A stretch of DNA of 47,587 nucleotides from Flavipsychrobacter sp. (GCA_016786565.1 JAEUVY010000087.1:1-47587); one strand, 5' to 3'. Counted from the stretch's first letter, positions 31,462 through 42,737 are shown. The notes: generated by a model from the letters alone, not told the origin. A program made the numbers and translations.

Positions 31462-34400
31462 ATGAAAAGAAGAATTACGCTCCTCTCCCTGTTTACTATC
31501 TTCATCTGCACGTTGTTATCCAGCTACTCAAGCGGACCAGGTTCCGCCAGTATTTATGGCTACACATCGGGCTGTGGTGGTGGTGGCTGTCACGGTTCGG
31601 CAGGCGCATCTACTGCATCTACCACAGTAACCATGCAGTTGCTGAATTCTTCATTATCTCCGGCTACCCACTATGCTGCCGGTGGCTCCTATTTTATCAG
31701 AATAACGGGTACCCAAACGAGTAGCTCGTTTACATTGCCCAACTTTGGTTTTCAGATATCGGCCGTTAACGCGGGTGGCTCCAGTGTAGGAACGTTAAGT
31801 GCTATCGGCGGTACACATACGGCTACACCATCCGGTATTACGGTGGTTGAACAGAATTCCCCATTGGGTGCAGCATCGGGTTCGGGCGGTGCAGGTACTA
31901 CATATGTTGTTACTGTGCCATGGACAGCCCCTGCTTCCGGAACAGGTAACGTATCGCTTCGCGGTGTTATCAACGCGGTGAATGGCGGCGGTGCCGATGC
32001 TGGCGATAAATGGAACACAGGTGTTTCTACAGCAACCGAACTAACCGCCATTTCAGGTTCCGTATTTAGTGTATGCGTGGGAAGCAATATTACATTGTCA
32101 AATGCGGTCCCTTCAGGAACATGGAGCAGTAGTGCCCCCACAATTGCAAGTGTCAATGTATCGACCGGTGTGGTTACAGGTGCAACAACCGGCACCGCAA
32201 CTATCACCTATACCTTGGGCGGTAGTTTTGTAACAAGGGTCGTAACCGTAAATCCTATTCCGGGTACTATTGCTGGTCCGCTCACAGTCTGTGCTACCCA
32301 AACGGTTACCCTAACCAACCCGGTATCCGGCGGCACATGGTCAAGCGGTAGCCCGTCAGTTGCATCTATAGGAAGTTCATCAGGTATTGTTACCGGTGCT
32401 TCTGCGGGAACTGCAGTGATCACTTATGCAATTGGCACATGTACCACCACATCGGTAGTTACAGTAAATCCCCTCTCGGCAAACACAGGTTCGGCATCGG
32501 TCTGCGTTGGTTCTTCAACATCTCTATCTAATGTCAATACGGGTGGTACTTGGTCTAGTAGTAACTCCGCTGTCGGAACGGTAAATGCTTCGGGCATGCC
32601 GGGCGTAGTGTCGGGGCTTGGAGCCGGCACCACAAATATCACTTACACCACACCATTAGGGTGTGCCTCTGTTACTACTGTTACGGTAAATGCGATGCCA
32701 TCGGCTATAGGCGGCACGCTGGCAGTATGCCCAAGTGCCACAGTAACGGCTACCAACTCGTTGGCAGGTGGTACGTGGACAGCGTCGGTCGGCACCGGTT
32801 CAATAACAGTAGGAGCCACTACCGGGGTAATAACGGGAAACACTGCCGGAACAGCCAATCTCACTTACACAGTTGCCGGATGTTCGGTGACAGACGTGGT
32901 AACGGTAAATCCATTGCCTCCCACAATAACAGGAACCACTACATTTTGTGCCAATTCATCAACTACGCTATCTAACGCCAGCCCCGGTGGCACCTGGAGC
33001 TCAAGCGCGGTAACAGTAGTTTCAGTAGGCTCGCTTACCGGTGTCGTAAGCGGAGTGGGCACAGCGGGTGGTCCGGCATTGGTGTCTTATACATTGCCTA
33101 CAGGGTGCAGGCGCACGGTTTTCGTTTCTGTAAATCCTATTTCTCCTGTTTCCGGTTCGCTCAATATATGCATTCCCGGAACCACCACACTTACGTCGGC
33201 CCCTTCTGGTGGAACATGGAGCAGCTCCAATGTAGGTGTTTCATCTATCGGATCGTCAAGCGGAATAGCAACCGGCATCAGCCTTGGAACTTCAATGATG
33301 ACGTATACCATTGCATCATCAGGTTGTAGGTCCACTGCGATTGTAACAGTAAACATGACTTCGCCCGTCTCAGGCGGCACCTCGGTCTGCGCAGGCAGTA
33401 CTTTATCATTGTTTAACACTATTCCGGGAGGTACCTGGAGTAGTACTACTACATCTGTCGGTACGATCAACGCTACATCTGGGGTGTTGACAGGCCTCAC
33501 TGCCGGCACAACTACTGTTTCCTATACCAGTCCCGCTACGTGTGTAGCGTCAACTGTTGTCACGGTAAATACCCCTCCCTCGGCTGTCACCGCCGGCGGA
33601 GCAGGTACTTTCTGCGGTAGCACAACAATATCGGCCACAGGTGGCACAGGTGGAACCATCTATTTTCAAGGCACCACATCCGGTGGCACTTCCACAGCTA
33701 CCCCGTCTACCTCACAGGTAGTAACAGCATCGGGTACCTACTACTTCCGTTCGCGGTCATCTGCCGGCTGCTGGGGTCCCGAAGGTTCAGTGACGGTCAC
33801 TATCAACCCTAACCCCGATCCTATTACGGGTACGCCACTTGTGTGTGCAGGCTCACCTACTCCACTGGCGTCTGCCACGTCGGGTGGTACCTGGTCCAGT
33901 GCCAACACCGTAATTGCCACCATTGGCAGCACTACCGGATCATTGTTTGGAGTATCTCCCGGTACAGTTAATATTTCATATGTCCTTTCCGCAACAGGCT
34001 GCTTTGCAGTCACCGTTGCTACCGTAACGCCTATTCCTGCCGCGGTAACCGTGTCAGGTGGCGGAACCTTCTGTGGCAGCGCAACGCTCACGGCATCAGG
34101 AGGTGCCGGAGGCACTATCTACTATCAGGGCACCACCACTGGCGGCACATCTACCACTACAGCATCTGCATCTCAATCTGTCGGCACAACAGGCGTTTAC
34201 TATTTCCGTTCATTATCAACCGGTGGCTGTTGGGGCACTCAGGGTAGCGCGGCTGTTACTGTCAACCCCACACCTGCCGCTATTACCGGTGTACCTGAAT
34301 TCTGCGTCGGATCTTTAACAACTCTGGCGAATGCAACACCAGGAGGCACCTGGAGCTCGGGAACTACGTCTATAGCAACAGTGAACAGTAGTGGCTTAGT

Positions 34401-37400
34401 TTTTGGCTTGGCTGCAGGTACCACCGTTATCACGTACACTATAACAGGTGGCTGTTTTGCCACCCAAGTGGTGACAGTGCATCCGCTTCCTTCTGCAATA
34501 TCAGGAACAACTCAGGTCTGCGTTGGAAGCACCGTTACTTTGTCCAGTGCACCAACCGGTACCTGGACCAGCTCCAACAGCACTGTAGCAACAGTGGGTT
34601 CATCGTCTGGTATTATCACCGGCAACAATGCTGGCACGTCTCTTATCAGCTACGCAATTGGTCCCATCGGCTGCTCACTATCTACTGTGATCACAGTTAA
34701 TCCGGTTCCGGCAGCCATTACCGGTGGTAGTACGGCAATATGCGTTGGTGGAACCACCACCCTTTCTTCTGCCACATCAGGCGGCACCTGGGTTGCTACC
34801 GGTTCGATAGCGTCAGTTGGAATCACAACGGGTATAGTTACCGGAAGCACTTCAGGAGTCGCTGTTGTGACCTATACGCTTCCAACTGGTTGCCGCGCAA
34901 CAACTACTATCACAGTTAATCCATTGCCCTCGGTTATCTCCGGTTCATTGTCCATCTGTGACGGTAACACTTCCACGCTCACCAGCACGCCGGCGGGTGG
35001 CACCTGGGCAAGCGGCACTACTTCAGTAGCCAATATCGGTGCGACATCCGGTGTCGTTACAACTGGTTCTCCCGGCACTTCTTCTATCACCTACACCTTA
35101 GGTACAGGCTGTAGCCGCACTACGATAGTCACTGTAAATCCGCTTCCGTCTGCAATATCAGGAACAGCAGTTACCTGTGTCGGAACAACCACTACCCTTT
35201 CTTCGTCAACCTCAGGCGGAACCTGGTCCAGTTCAAATACCTCAGTAGCTACTGTCAATAGCTCAACCGGCGTAGTGACCGGGGTTGCCATAGGCACTGC
35301 CACTATCAGTTACTCATTGTCCACGGGTTGTTTCCGTAGCACGGTTGTAACAGTTAACGCTGCCCCGTCTGCCGGTACCATCTCCGGTTCTGCCAGTGTA
35401 TGCACGGGTCTTACCACATCTCTTACCAGCACTGTTAGTGGGGGTACCTGGGCCAGCAGCAACACCGCTGTGGCAACAGTTGGCACTTCAGGCGTTGTCA
35501 CCGGTGTTACTGCAGGTACCACCACTATCAGCTACAGTGTTACGGGTGTGTGCGGTACTGTTGTTTCTACCTTCACAATGTCAGTCACAACATCGGCCAC
35601 CGCTGGTTCTATATCAGGTACGCTAAGTGCTTGTACAGGTAGTACTTCAACTCTAACAAGCACAGTAACAGGTGGTACTTGGGCCTCTTCTACCCCGTCT
35701 GTTGCAACAATCGGTTCATCATCGGGTATTGCCACGGGAATCACACCAGGCACTTCAACAATAACCTATACTATATCAAGTGGTTGTGGTGTAGCAACGA
35801 CCACCGCTATTCTTACTGTTAACCCAATTCCTGTATCAATTGCTGGAAGCCTCTCCGTTTGTGTGAATGCTACCATTACCCTCACAGGCGTTGGTGGCGG
35901 TACCTGGAGTAGCGCAAACACATCTGTGGCTGATATCGGATCTGCCTCCGGAGTCCTCACTGGTGTTTCTGCAGGTACTTCCCGCATCACCTATACTTTA
36001 GGCACAGGCTGCTTCACAACAGCGGTTGCAACAGTTGTTGCGTTGCCCGCAGCCATCACCGGCACCACCACATTGTGTGCCGGCACTATATCCTCTTATA
36101 CCAACAGTTCAGGGTCAGGTACCTGGGCCAGCAGCAACACAACTGTGGCCTCTGTCGGTTCGTCCACAGGTAGCCTTATCGCACTGAGTGGCGGCACAAC
36201 AACCCTGACATTTACGCTTACTTCAACCGGCTGTGCAAATACGGCTACTATCACCGTAAATCCGGCCCCTGCATCCATCACCGGCAATGCACCGGTTTGT
36301 CTCGGTGCCAGCATCACCTTATCGTCCACCACACCCGGCGGAACCTGGAATAGCAGCAATATCTCTGTTGCTGTTGTGGGTTCTGCCACCGGTGTTGTTA
36401 CCGGTTCGGGTACAGGCACCGCAGTAGTGTCTTATACTTTGTCTACAGGCTGCAGACGCACAGCTACGGTTACCGTTGTCGCATTACCGGCAGTTATCGG
36501 CGGTACTTTGTCAGCTTGCATCGGCAACTCTTCTGCCCTCACCAATACCACCAGCGGTGGCACCTGGGCCAGTTCCGATATTACCATAGCTACTGTCGGC
36601 TCCGCATCAGGAGTAGTAAATGGCGTTGCAGCAGGCACGGCTACTATAAGTTATACATCTACTTCCGGTTGTGTACGAACGGCCGTGTTTACTGTTAATC
36701 CGCTACCCTCCGCGATCACAGGTACATCGGTCTATTGTGTAGGTGAATCAGGCACACTCACCAGTTCCACTTCCGGTGGCGTGTGGATCAGCGGCACCAC
36801 ATCTGTAGCAACAGTAGGAGCCGCAACCGGCGCCATAACAGCCGTAACAGCAGGTACTTCTACGGTCACTTACTCTATCTCAGCTACCGGTTGTATCACC
36901 ACTTCTGTCGTTACTGTCAATCCGCTTCCTTCATCGGTATCTGGTACACTTGCCGCCTGTGTGGGTGGTACATCCGCATTATCATCAACTCCTGCAGGTG
37001 GCACTTGGGCCGGCAGCACAGCGGCAGTAGGTACTATTGATGCTTCAACAGGCATTGTAACAGGGATCTCTGCCGGAACAACAACCGTGACTTATACACT
37101 TTCTACCGGTTGTACGCGTACTGCCGTATTCACAGTCAATCCGCTTCCTACCGGCATTACCGGTACGGCTGCTGTGTGTGTAGGTGCCGGCACCTCACTC
37201 ATCGGAACCCCATCGGGTGGCACATGGGCAAGCTCTAACACGGCTGTGGCAACCGTTACATCTACAGGCGGACTTGTAACAGGCGTTTCACCTGGTACAG
37301 TTACGATCTCCTACAGGCTGTCAACCGGTTGCGGCATCGCCACAATTGCAACAGTCAATCCGTTCCCCGATACGATCTCCGGACCAACCAGCGTTTGTGT

Positions 37401-38544
37401 GGGATCAACCATTACTGCTGCAAGCACCTCAACTGGTGGTACCTGGTCTTCTAGCAATACGCTAAGGGCCACTGTAGGGTCGTCTTCAGGCATTGTATCA
37501 GGTGTTTCAGCAGGAACCGTCGTGCTTACCTATACCTTGCCAACTGGTTGTTTCGTCATCCGTACCATTACAGTCAATCCGCTGCCGTCAGCAGGAACAA
37601 TTTCAGGACCTTCATCAGTGTGTGTGGCAGCCACCTCTACCGTTACTTCAACAGTATCCGGCGGAACCTGGAGCACTACCACCGGCAAGGCGTCCATCTC
37701 GGCAACTGGCATTTTGACCGGTGTTGCCGTGGGGCTTGATACGGTTAAATACACCGTGTCTACCGTTTGCGGAACAGCAACAGCGATCTATGCAGTTACC
37801 GTAAATCCGCTTCCTGCCGCGGGAACGATCACCGGCACAGCCTTGGTTTGCTTTGGGCTTACGTCATCGCTATCGTCTTCAGTATCCGGTGGCTCTTGGT
37901 CGTCAGCCACAGCCACCGCTACGGTGTCGGCTTCTGGTGTTGTAACGGGCAATGCGCTTGGCACTGCAACGATCTCTTATACCGTAACTAATGCTTGCGG
38001 CTCGGCAACAGCAACGATCGTTGTCACGGTTACAGCCGTTGCAGACGCAGGTATATTATTGGGTGCCGATAGCGTATGCCAGACCGATACCATCCACCTT
38101 ACACCTACTGTCCCCGGTGGAAGTTGGTCTGCAAGCAACTTGTCGATTGCAACCGTTTCCACTACGGGTATAGTAACAGGTGTTGCATCTGGCACTGTGG
38201 TGATCAGCTATATTGTTACAAACAGTTGCAGTGCCGACACTGCCACTAAAACGGTATTTGTAAAACCGACCGCTGCATGCCTTACGCGCACTGAACAGCT
38301 TACCTACACAAACGGCTTTAAGCTATATCCAAATCCTGCTCACGATGTTGTTACAGTGACTTCTGAAACCGCAGGCACATTGCAGATATTCAGTTTAGAT
38401 GGCCGCCTTGTTCAGTCTGTACAGATAAGCAGCGGTGAGTACCACATCACTCTTCAGCGCGAAATGGCTGCAGGAACCTACCTGTGCCGCTTTAATGGTG
38501 TTGATGGAACTGTGAGTGTTGTTAGGTTTGTATATGAGCCGTAA
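31462..38544 (+). CDS. Giant repetitive surface protein, T9SS-exported
   Basis: 2360 residues. The signal peptide is about residues 1-22. Residues about 25-195 match the choice-of-anchor V/reelin-like module seen at the start of many Bacteroidetes surface proteins, with C38, C43 and H44 forming a CX4CH. Then follow 28 Ig-like/BIG2-type repeats of about 74 residues, each with VCVG...L-S...GGTWSSSN-S-A-V...GVVTGV-AGT-TISYTL-TGC...VTVNPLP. Repeats 8 and 10 are a variant with TFCGS...GGTIY(F/Y)QGTT. The protein ends in a T9SS type A sorting domain (FKLYPNPAHDVVTV...GTYLCRFNG). It should form a stalk hundreds of angstroms long on the cell surface, a plausible adhesin. A terminator follows at 38570. 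Confidence 0.92.
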   Translation: MKRRITLLSLFTIFICTLLSSYSSGPGSASIYGYTSGCGGGGCHGSAGASTASTTVTMQLLNSSLSPATHYAAGGSYFIRITGTQTSSSFTLPNFGFQISAVNAGGSSVGTLSAIGGTHTATPSGITVVEQNSPLGAASGSGGAGTTYVVTVPWTAPASGTGNVSLRGVINAVNGGGADAGDKWNTGVSTATELTAISGSVFSVCVGSNITLSNAVPSGTWSSSAPTIASVNVSTGVVTGATTGTATITYTLGGSFVTRVVTVNPIPGTIAGPLTVCATQTVTLTNPVSGGTWSSGSPSVASIGSSSGIVTGASAGTAVITYAIGTCTTTSVVTVNPLSANTGSASVCVGSSTSLSNVNTGGTWSSSNSAVGTVNASGMPGVVSGLGAGTTNITYTTPLGCASVTTVTVNAMPSAIGGTLAVCPSATVTATNSLAGGTWTASVGTGSITVGATTGVITGNTAGTANLTYTVAGCSVTDVVTVNPLPPTITGTTTFCANSSTTLSNASPGGTWSSSAVTVVSVGSLTGVVSGVGTAGGPALVSYTLPTGCRRTVFVSVNPISPVSGSLNICIPGTTTLTSAPSGGTWSSSNVGVSSIGSSSGIATGISLGTSMMTYTIASSGCRSTAIVTVNMTSPVSGGTSVCAGSTLSLFNTIPGGTWSSTTTSVGTINATSGVLTGLTAGTTTVSYTSPATCVASTVVTVNTPPSAVTAGGAGTFCGSTTISATGGTGGTIYFQGTTSGGTSTATPSTSQVVTASGTYYFRSRSSAGCWGPEGSVTVTINPNPDPITGTPLVCAGSPTPLASATSGGTWSSANTVIATIGSTTGSLFGVSPGTVNISYVLSATGCFAVTVATVTPIPAAVTVSGGGTFCGSATLTASGGAGGTIYYQGTTTGGTSTTTASASQSVGTTGVYYFRSLSTGGCWGTQGSAAVTVNPTPAAITGVPEFCVGSLTTLANATPGGTWSSGTTSIATVNSSGLVFGLAAGTTVITYTITGGCFATQVVTVHPLPSAISGTTQVCVGSTVTLSSAPTGTWTSSNSTVATVGSSSGIITGNNAGTSLISYAIGPIGCSLSTVITVNPVPAAITGGSTAICVGGTTTLSSATSGGTWVATGSIASVGITTGIVTGSTSGVAVVTYTLPTGCRATTTITVNPLPSVISGSLSICDGNTSTLTSTPAGGTWASGTTSVANIGATSGVVTTGSPGTSSITYTLGTGCSRTTIVTVNPLPSAISGTAVTCVGTTTTLSSSTSGGTWSSSNTSVATVNSSTGVVTGVAIGTATISYSLSTGCFRSTVVTVNAAPSAGTISGSASVCTGLTTSLTSTVSGGTWASSNTAVATVGTSGVVTGVTAGTTTISYSVTGVCGTVVSTFTMSVTTSATAGSISGTLSACTGSTSTLTSTVTGGTWASSTPSVATIGSSSGIATGITPGTSTITYTISSGCGVATTTAILTVNPIPVSIAGSLSVCVNATITLTGVGGGTWSSANTSVADIGSASGVLTGVSAGTSRITYTLGTGCFTTAVATVVALPAAITGTTTLCAGTISSYTNSSGSGTWASSNTTVASVGSSTGSLIALSGGTTTLTFTLTSTGCANTATITVNPAPASITGNAPVCLGASITLSSTTPGGTWNSSNISVAVVGSATGVVTGSGTGTAVVSYTLSTGCRRTATVTVVALPAVIGGTLSACIGNSSALTNTTSGGTWASSDITIATVGSASGVVNGVAAGTATISYTSTSGCVRTAVFTVNPLPSAITGTSVYCVGESGTLTSSTSGGVWISGTTSVATVGAATGAITAVTAGTSTVTYSISATGCITTSVVTVNPLPSSVSGTLAACVGGTSALSSTPAGGTWAGSTAAVGTIDASTGIVTGISAGTTTVTYTLSTGCTRTAVFTVNPLPTGITGTAAVCVGAGTSLIGTPSGGTWASSNTAVATVTSTGGLVTGVSPGTVTISYRLSTGCGIATIATVNPFPDTISGPTSVCVGSTITAASTSTGGTWSSSNTLRATVGSSSGIVSGVSAGTVVLTYTLPTGCFVIRTITVNPLPSAGTISGPSSVCVAATSTVTSTVSGGTWSTTTGKASISATGILTGVAVGLDTVKYTVSTVCGTATAIYAVTVNPLPAAGTITGTALVCFGLTSSLSSSVSGGSWSSATATATVSASGVVTGNALGTATISYTVTNACGSATATIVVTVTAVADAGILLGADSVCQTDTIHLTPTVPGGSWSASNLSIATVSTTGIVTGVASGTVVISYIVTNSCSADTATKTVFVKPTAACLTRTEQLTYTNGFKLYPNPAHDVVTVTSETAGTLQIFSLDGRLVQSVQISSGEYHITLQREMAAGTYLCRFNGVDGTVSVVRFVYEP

Positions 38545-38569
38545 TTGATTGAGAAAGAGTCTCACTCTG

Positions 38570-38608
38570 CTGCGGAGGTGTTCAATAAACACCTCCGCAG
38601 TCGTTTTT
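38570..38608 (+). terminator. Terminator of the giant repeat gene
   Basis: A 13-bp stem (CTGCGGAGGTGTT 38570-38582 with 38588-38600) and 5-nt loop, followed by TCGTTTTT. Confidence 0.88.
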
Positions 38609-38793
38609 AATATACCCGCAAATGGGTATTTTCCGTCAGGGCGTAACATCCGACTTTTGTGTCAGGATCTGCTTTTGTCAAGTTCGACGATTGCTCCGCC
38701 AAGACATTTTCCTGGCACTATGAAAAACGGCCTTCAGGCCAAACGAAAACCGGGGACGATTTGCACACGCATATCACGTGCCACCCCGAAATG

Positions 38794-38824
38794 AAAAGGG
38801 CCATACGGTTTCGTATGGCCCTTT
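38794..38824 (-). terminator. Terminator of the sdhCAB operon
   Basis: AAAGGGCCATACG (38795-38807) pairs with CGTATGGCCCTTT (38812-38824), loop GTTT; minus-strand T-rich sequence follows. It lies about 20 nt after the sdhB stop. Confidence 0.85.
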
Positions 38825-38844
38825 CTTTGTAAAACTTGTATTAA

Positions 38845-39615
38845 TTATCCCTGTGCGCTACCTGAAAACACAGCACCCAGGTACTCGCGGTTCAGGCGAG
38901 CAATGTTCTCTATCGAGATACCTTTAGGACACTCAGCTTCACACGCACCAATGTTCGTACAGCTACCGAATCCTTCTGTATCCATCTGCTGCACCATGTT
39001 CACCGCGCGCACTTTACGCTCCGGATCACCTTGTGGCAACAATGCCAGATGCGATACTTTTGCAGATACAAACAACATTGCCGAAGCGTTCGGACATGCT
39101 GCAACACATGCGCCGCAACCAATACAAGAAGCCGCAGCGAATGATTCGTCAGCTTTCTGTTTTTCTATTGGCAGTGCGTTAGCGTCCTGAGCATTTCCGG
39201 TGTTCACTGATACGTAACCACCTGCAGCAATGATGCGGTCAAATGCAGTGCGGTCTACTACCAGGTCTTTGATAACCGGGAATGAATTCGCCCTCCATGG
39301 CTCCACAACAATGGTATCACCATCTTTGTACTCACGCATGTGCAGCTGGCAGGTTGTGGTTTGTTCCCACGGACCATGCGCCCGACCATTGATGTGCATG
39401 CTGCACATACCGCAGATACCCTCACGGCAGTCATGGTCGAAAGCAACAGGCTCCTTGCCTTCTGCAACCAATTGTTCGTTCAACACATCGAACATCTCCA
39501 GGAACGACATCTCCGAAGAAACATTCTTAACCTGAAAAGTTTCGAATCCACCCTTTGCTTTGTTGTTCTTCTGACGCCACACCTTCAGTGTGAGGTTCAT
39601 ATTGTAGTGTTGCAT
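38845..39615 (-). CDS. sdhB: Succinate dehydrogenase/fumarate reductase iron-sulfur subunit
   Basis: 256 residues (M1 at 39615, or MNLTLKVW five codons in). Three Cys clusters are present: the [2Fe-2S] site [13 protein letters not shown] with a distal Cys, the ferredoxin-like [12 protein letters not shown], and [14 protein letters not shown]. These carry electrons from the flavoprotein to quinone at the membrane. It is last in an sdhC-sdhA-sdhB operon with 82 nt to sdhA and a terminator beyond. The length fits the B-type (Bacteroidetes and epsilon-like) enzymes. Confidence 0.96.
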   Translation of the reverse strand: MQHYNMNLTLKVWRQKNNKAKGGFETFQVKNVSSEMSFLEMFDVLNEQLVAEGKEPVAFDHDCREGICGMCSMHINGRAHGPWEQTTTCQLHMREYKDGDTIVVEPWRANSFPVIKDLVVDRTAFDRIIAAGGYVSVNTGNAQDANALPIEKQKADESFAAASCIGCGACVAACPNASAMLFVSAKVSHLALLPQGDPERKVRAVNMVQQMDTEGFGSCTNIGACEAECPKGISIENIARLNREYLGAVFSGSAQG

Positions 39616-39697
39616 ACGCTGTTCTTTAAATATTGTTTAATGTCCCGCTCTCGCCGAACGTCTTTGTATTTTGTTTGCCGGGGCACACCCCGTTTTA

Positions 39698-41674
39698 TTA
39701 CTTGTAGCTCCTTGCGCTTGGGTGAACAACTTCGTAGTTCAATGGCTCCTTGTGCAACTCGAAATTGCTTTCACCCTTGAATTCCCACGCAGCTACATAC
39801 ATGAAGTTGGCATCATCACGCAGTGCTTCGCCATCTTCTGTCTGAGACTCTTCGCGAAAGTGACCACCGCAGCTTTCATTACGTTGCAGTGCGTCTATGC
39901 ACATCAACTCGCCCAGCTCCAGGAAGTCAGCCACGCGGCCGGCTTTGTCCAGTTCAGGGTTGAATTCGTTGATATCACCCGGAATACGCACATTGCTCCA
40001 GAACTCTTTGCGCAGTTCCTGAATCTCTTTGATCGCCTCCTGCAGTCCTTTAGCGTTCCTGCCCATACCGCACTTATCCCACATGATCTTACCAAGGCGC
40101 TTGTGGAAGCTTTCAACACTTTCCTTACCCTTGATATTCATCAAACGGTTGATGCGGTCTGAAACTTCTTTTTCAGCTGCTATGAATGCCGGATGGTCAG
40201 TTGGAATAGCCTTTGTACGGATATCGTCGGCCAGGTTATTACCCAGTGTGTAAGGAATTACGAAGTAACCGTCAGCCAGACCCTGCATCAGTGCCGATGC
40301 ACCAAGGCGGTTAGCACCGTGATCGCTGAAGTTAGCTTCACCCAGCGCGTATAGGTTCGGTACAGTCGTCATCAACTCATAGTCTACCCACAGGCCACCC
40401 ATTGTATAGTGAACCGCAGGATAGATACGCATCGGAACTTCATACGGATTCTCACCTGTTATCTTCGCATACATATCGAACAGGTTACCGTATTTTTCTT
40501 TTACTACGTCCTTACCCAGAGCAATTATTGATGCTTTATCCAGGTTTGGTTTACCTTGTTTGTTAGCTTCTACCCTACCATAGCGCTCTATTGCTGAAGC
40601 GAAGTCGAGGTATACAGCCATTTTAGAAGAACCTACACCATAACCGGCGTCGCAACGCTCTTTTGCAGCACGGCTGGCCACATCACGCGGAACGAGGTTA
40701 CCGAATGCAGGATACCTGCGCTCCAGGTAGTAATCGCGCTCTTCTTCAGGAATATCGGTTGGTTTGCGGTTATCGCCTTGTTTTTTTGGTACCCAGATAC
40801 GACCATCGTTACGCAGCGATTCTGACATCAGTGTCAGTTTCGACTGGTGATCACCGCTCACAGGGATACATGTAGGGTGGATCTGAGTAAAGCATGGGTT
40901 GCCGAAGAATGCCCCCTTGCGGTGTGCTTTCCATGCAGCTGTTACGTTACTACCCATCGCGTTTGTTGAGAGGTAGAATACGTTACCGTAACCACCTGTG
41001 CACAACAATACCGCATGGCCGAAATGACGCTCCAGCTCACCTGTCACCAGGTTACGGGCAATGATACCACGAGCTTTTCCGTCTATTACAACCACATCAA
41101 GCATCTCATGACGAGAGTACATGGTCACTGTACCAAGTGCCACCTGACGCTCCAGCGCCTGATAAGCACCTATCAGCAACTGCTGACCTGTCTGGCCCGC
41201 AGCATAGAATGTACGCTGAACCTGTGTACCACCAAATGAACGGTTGCTCAGCAATCCGCCATATTCGCGGGCAAATGGAACACCCTGTGCCACACACTGG
41301 TCTATAATGTTTGCACTCACTTCAGCCAGACGGTGCACGTTGCCTTCACGGGCGCGGTAGTCACCACCTTTTATGGTGTCGTAAAACAGACGGTAAGTGC
41401 TGTCACCATCGTTCTGATAGTTTTTGGCAGCGTTGATACCTCCCTGTGCAGCGATTGAGTGTGCACGGCGCGGGCTATCCTGAAAACAGAACGCCTTTAC
41501 CTTGTACCCCATTTCGCCAAGAGAAGCGGCCGCCGATGCGCCTGCAAGTCCGGTACCTACTACTATGATCTCCAGCTGCCTTTTGTTTGCAGGGTTCACC
41601 AGCTTACATGTCGACTTGTACGTTTTCCATTTCGAGTCGATCGGTCCGGCAGGTATTTTAGAATTTAACGCCAT
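39698..41674 (-). CDS. sdhA: Succinate dehydrogenase/fumarate reductase flavoprotein subunit
   Basis: 658 residues. It has the dinucleotide-binding fold [17 protein letters not shown] and the covalent-FAD His72 in [11 protein letters not shown]. The active-site region contains [11 protein letters not shown] and the Arg-rich [15 protein letters not shown] near the capping domain. It oxidises succinate to fumarate, or the reverse under anaerobic conditions. It is the middle gene of sdhCAB, 71 nt from sdhC. The N-terminal extension of about 30 residues before the FAD fold is usual in this subfamily. Confidence 0.97.
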   Translation of the reverse strand: MALNSKIPAGPIDSKWKTYKSTCKLVNPANKRQLEIIVVGTGLAGASAAASLGEMGYKVKAFCFQDSPRRAHSIAAQGGINAAKNYQNDGDSTYRLFYDTIKGGDYRAREGNVHRLAEVSANIIDQCVAQGVPFAREYGGLLSNRSFGGTQVQRTFYAAGQTGQQLLIGAYQALERQVALGTVTMYSRHEMLDVVVIDGKARGIIARNLVTGELERHFGHAVLLCTGGYGNVFYLSTNAMGSNVTAAWKAHRKGAFFGNPCFTQIHPTCIPVSGDHQSKLTLMSESLRNDGRIWVPKKQGDNRKPTDIPEEERDYYLERRYPAFGNLVPRDVASRAAKERCDAGYGVGSSKMAVYLDFASAIERYGRVEANKQGKPNLDKASIIALGKDVVKEKYGNLFDMYAKITGENPYEVPMRIYPAVHYTMGGLWVDYELMTTVPNLYALGEANFSDHGANRLGASALMQGLADGYFVIPYTLGNNLADDIRTKAIPTDHPAFIAAEKEVSDRINRLMNIKGKESVESFHKRLGKIMWDKCGMGRNAKGLQEAIKEIQELRKEFWSNVRIPGDINEFNPELDKAGRVADFLELGELMCIDALQRNESCGGHFREESQTEDGEALRDDANFMYVAAWEFKGESNFELHKEPLNYEVVHPSARSYK

Positions 41675-41745
41675 ATCATTGTTTAATTCAAGGTCAGAAC
41701 TATATTTTTTTGTAGACGCTGTTAGTGGTCAGCGGATACCATCAA

Positions 41746-42432
41746 TTAGTGGCCGCAATTGCCAACGCAATGCAGATAGATCGGCATGCTCGCGAAGATC
41801 AGTGGAATGATGATCGCAAACGCTACACCTATCGACCTGATGACGCCCTTATACTTGTGCGTAGCCAGACCGAATGTCTGGAAGCCACTGAAGAAACCAT
41901 GCATCAGGTGCCATGCCAGCGACACGCAACCCAATACGTAGATGATCACAACCCACAACGGGGTAAACACTGCTATCATTTTGTGGTAAAGGTCTTCTTC
42001 CTTCCATGCCGGATCAAATGCCTGGCCATAACGGTTAGGAGCCCAGAAGTGGTAAAGGTGAAGGATAAGGAACATGAGTATCAACGTACCCAGCAGACCC
42101 ATAGAGCGGCTATACCATTTGCTGGTAGCATTTCCGGCACTAACGGTGTAGCGCACGCTGCGGCGTTTCATATTCTGAGACCACAACGAAAGGCCCTGAA
42201 TGATGTGTACTGCCAGCCCCAGGAACAAACCTATTTCCATGATCCTTACGGCAACATTACCGCCCATGAAGGCTGCGGCTTCGGTAAAGTGTTTTCCGGG
42301 TTCAGCATCTGGCCAGAACACCATTGCATTCACATAGCAGTGTACTACAAGGAAAAGGACGAGAAACAGACCTGTGGCACCTACAAGGATCTTCTTACCA
42401 ATAGACGTGCTAAAATAATTTTTCCAACTCAT
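41746..42432 (-). CDS. sdhC: Succinate dehydrogenase cytochrome b subunit (diheme type)
   Basis: 228 residues with five transmembrane helices (about 17-38, 62-82, 104-125, 158-178 and 198-220), the single-subunit anchor of B-type enzymes that use menaquinone. Candidate heme ligands are the helix histidines VVHCYVNAM, VHIIQG, ILHLYHFW and AWHLMHGF. The C-terminal HCVGNCGH holds two Cys and two His of unknown purpose. First gene of the operon, behind a promoter at 42474-42505. Confidence 0.95.
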   Translation of the reverse strand: MSWKNYFSTSIGKKILVGATGLFLVLFLVVHCYVNAMVFWPDAEPGKHFTEAAAFMGGNVAVRIMEIGLFLGLAVHIIQGLSLWSQNMKRRSVRYTVSAGNATSKWYSRSMGLLGTLILMFLILHLYHFWAPNRYGQAFDPAWKEEDLYHKMIAVFTPLWVVIIYVLGCVSLAWHLMHGFFSGFQTFGLATHKYKGVIRSIGVAFAIIIPLIFASMPIYLHCVGNCGH

Positions 42433-42473
42433 GTTATCCGGAAGTATTTAATATGTAAGAACTGTTGTGGGTA

Positions 42474-42505
42474 CAAAGATAATAAGCCACCCAATAAAAA
42501 GCCAA
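42474..42505 (-). promoter_or_regulatory. Promoter of sdhCAB
   Basis: Minus-strand TTG (42505-42503), 21 nt, TATCTTTG (42481-42474), the latter exact. The leader to the sdhC start is about 35 nt. Confidence 0.65.
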
Positions 42506-42701
42506 TAAAATAGCACCTAAAGAAATGAACACTATGTGGATATGCTTGATTTCACAACCCTTCAACCACCTCTTACCCGCACAGGGTAAGGGATTTGTAA
42601 CAGAAATTAGACAGAATCATTTTTAATTATTTTTAGATCACACCAGCAAATAATTGGACTTTGTTCAACGTTGCAAACCCTTGCGGTGCCTATATTTCAA
42701 C

Positions 42702-42737
42702 AAAAAAGAATGGGAGCAAACATTGTTTGCTCCCATT
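42702..42737 (-). terminator. Terminator of the small secreted protein gene
   Basis: AATGGGAGCAAAC (42709-42721) pairs with its inverse (42725-42737), loop ATT; minus-strand T run follows at 42708-42702. Confidence 0.88.

Noticed and set aside
31752..38649. Many minus-strand open frames of 60-150 codons opposite the giant repeat gene
   Set aside because: They recur with the period of the repeats and use the same frame relation, so they are a by-product of the repeated codons. None has a supported start or family.
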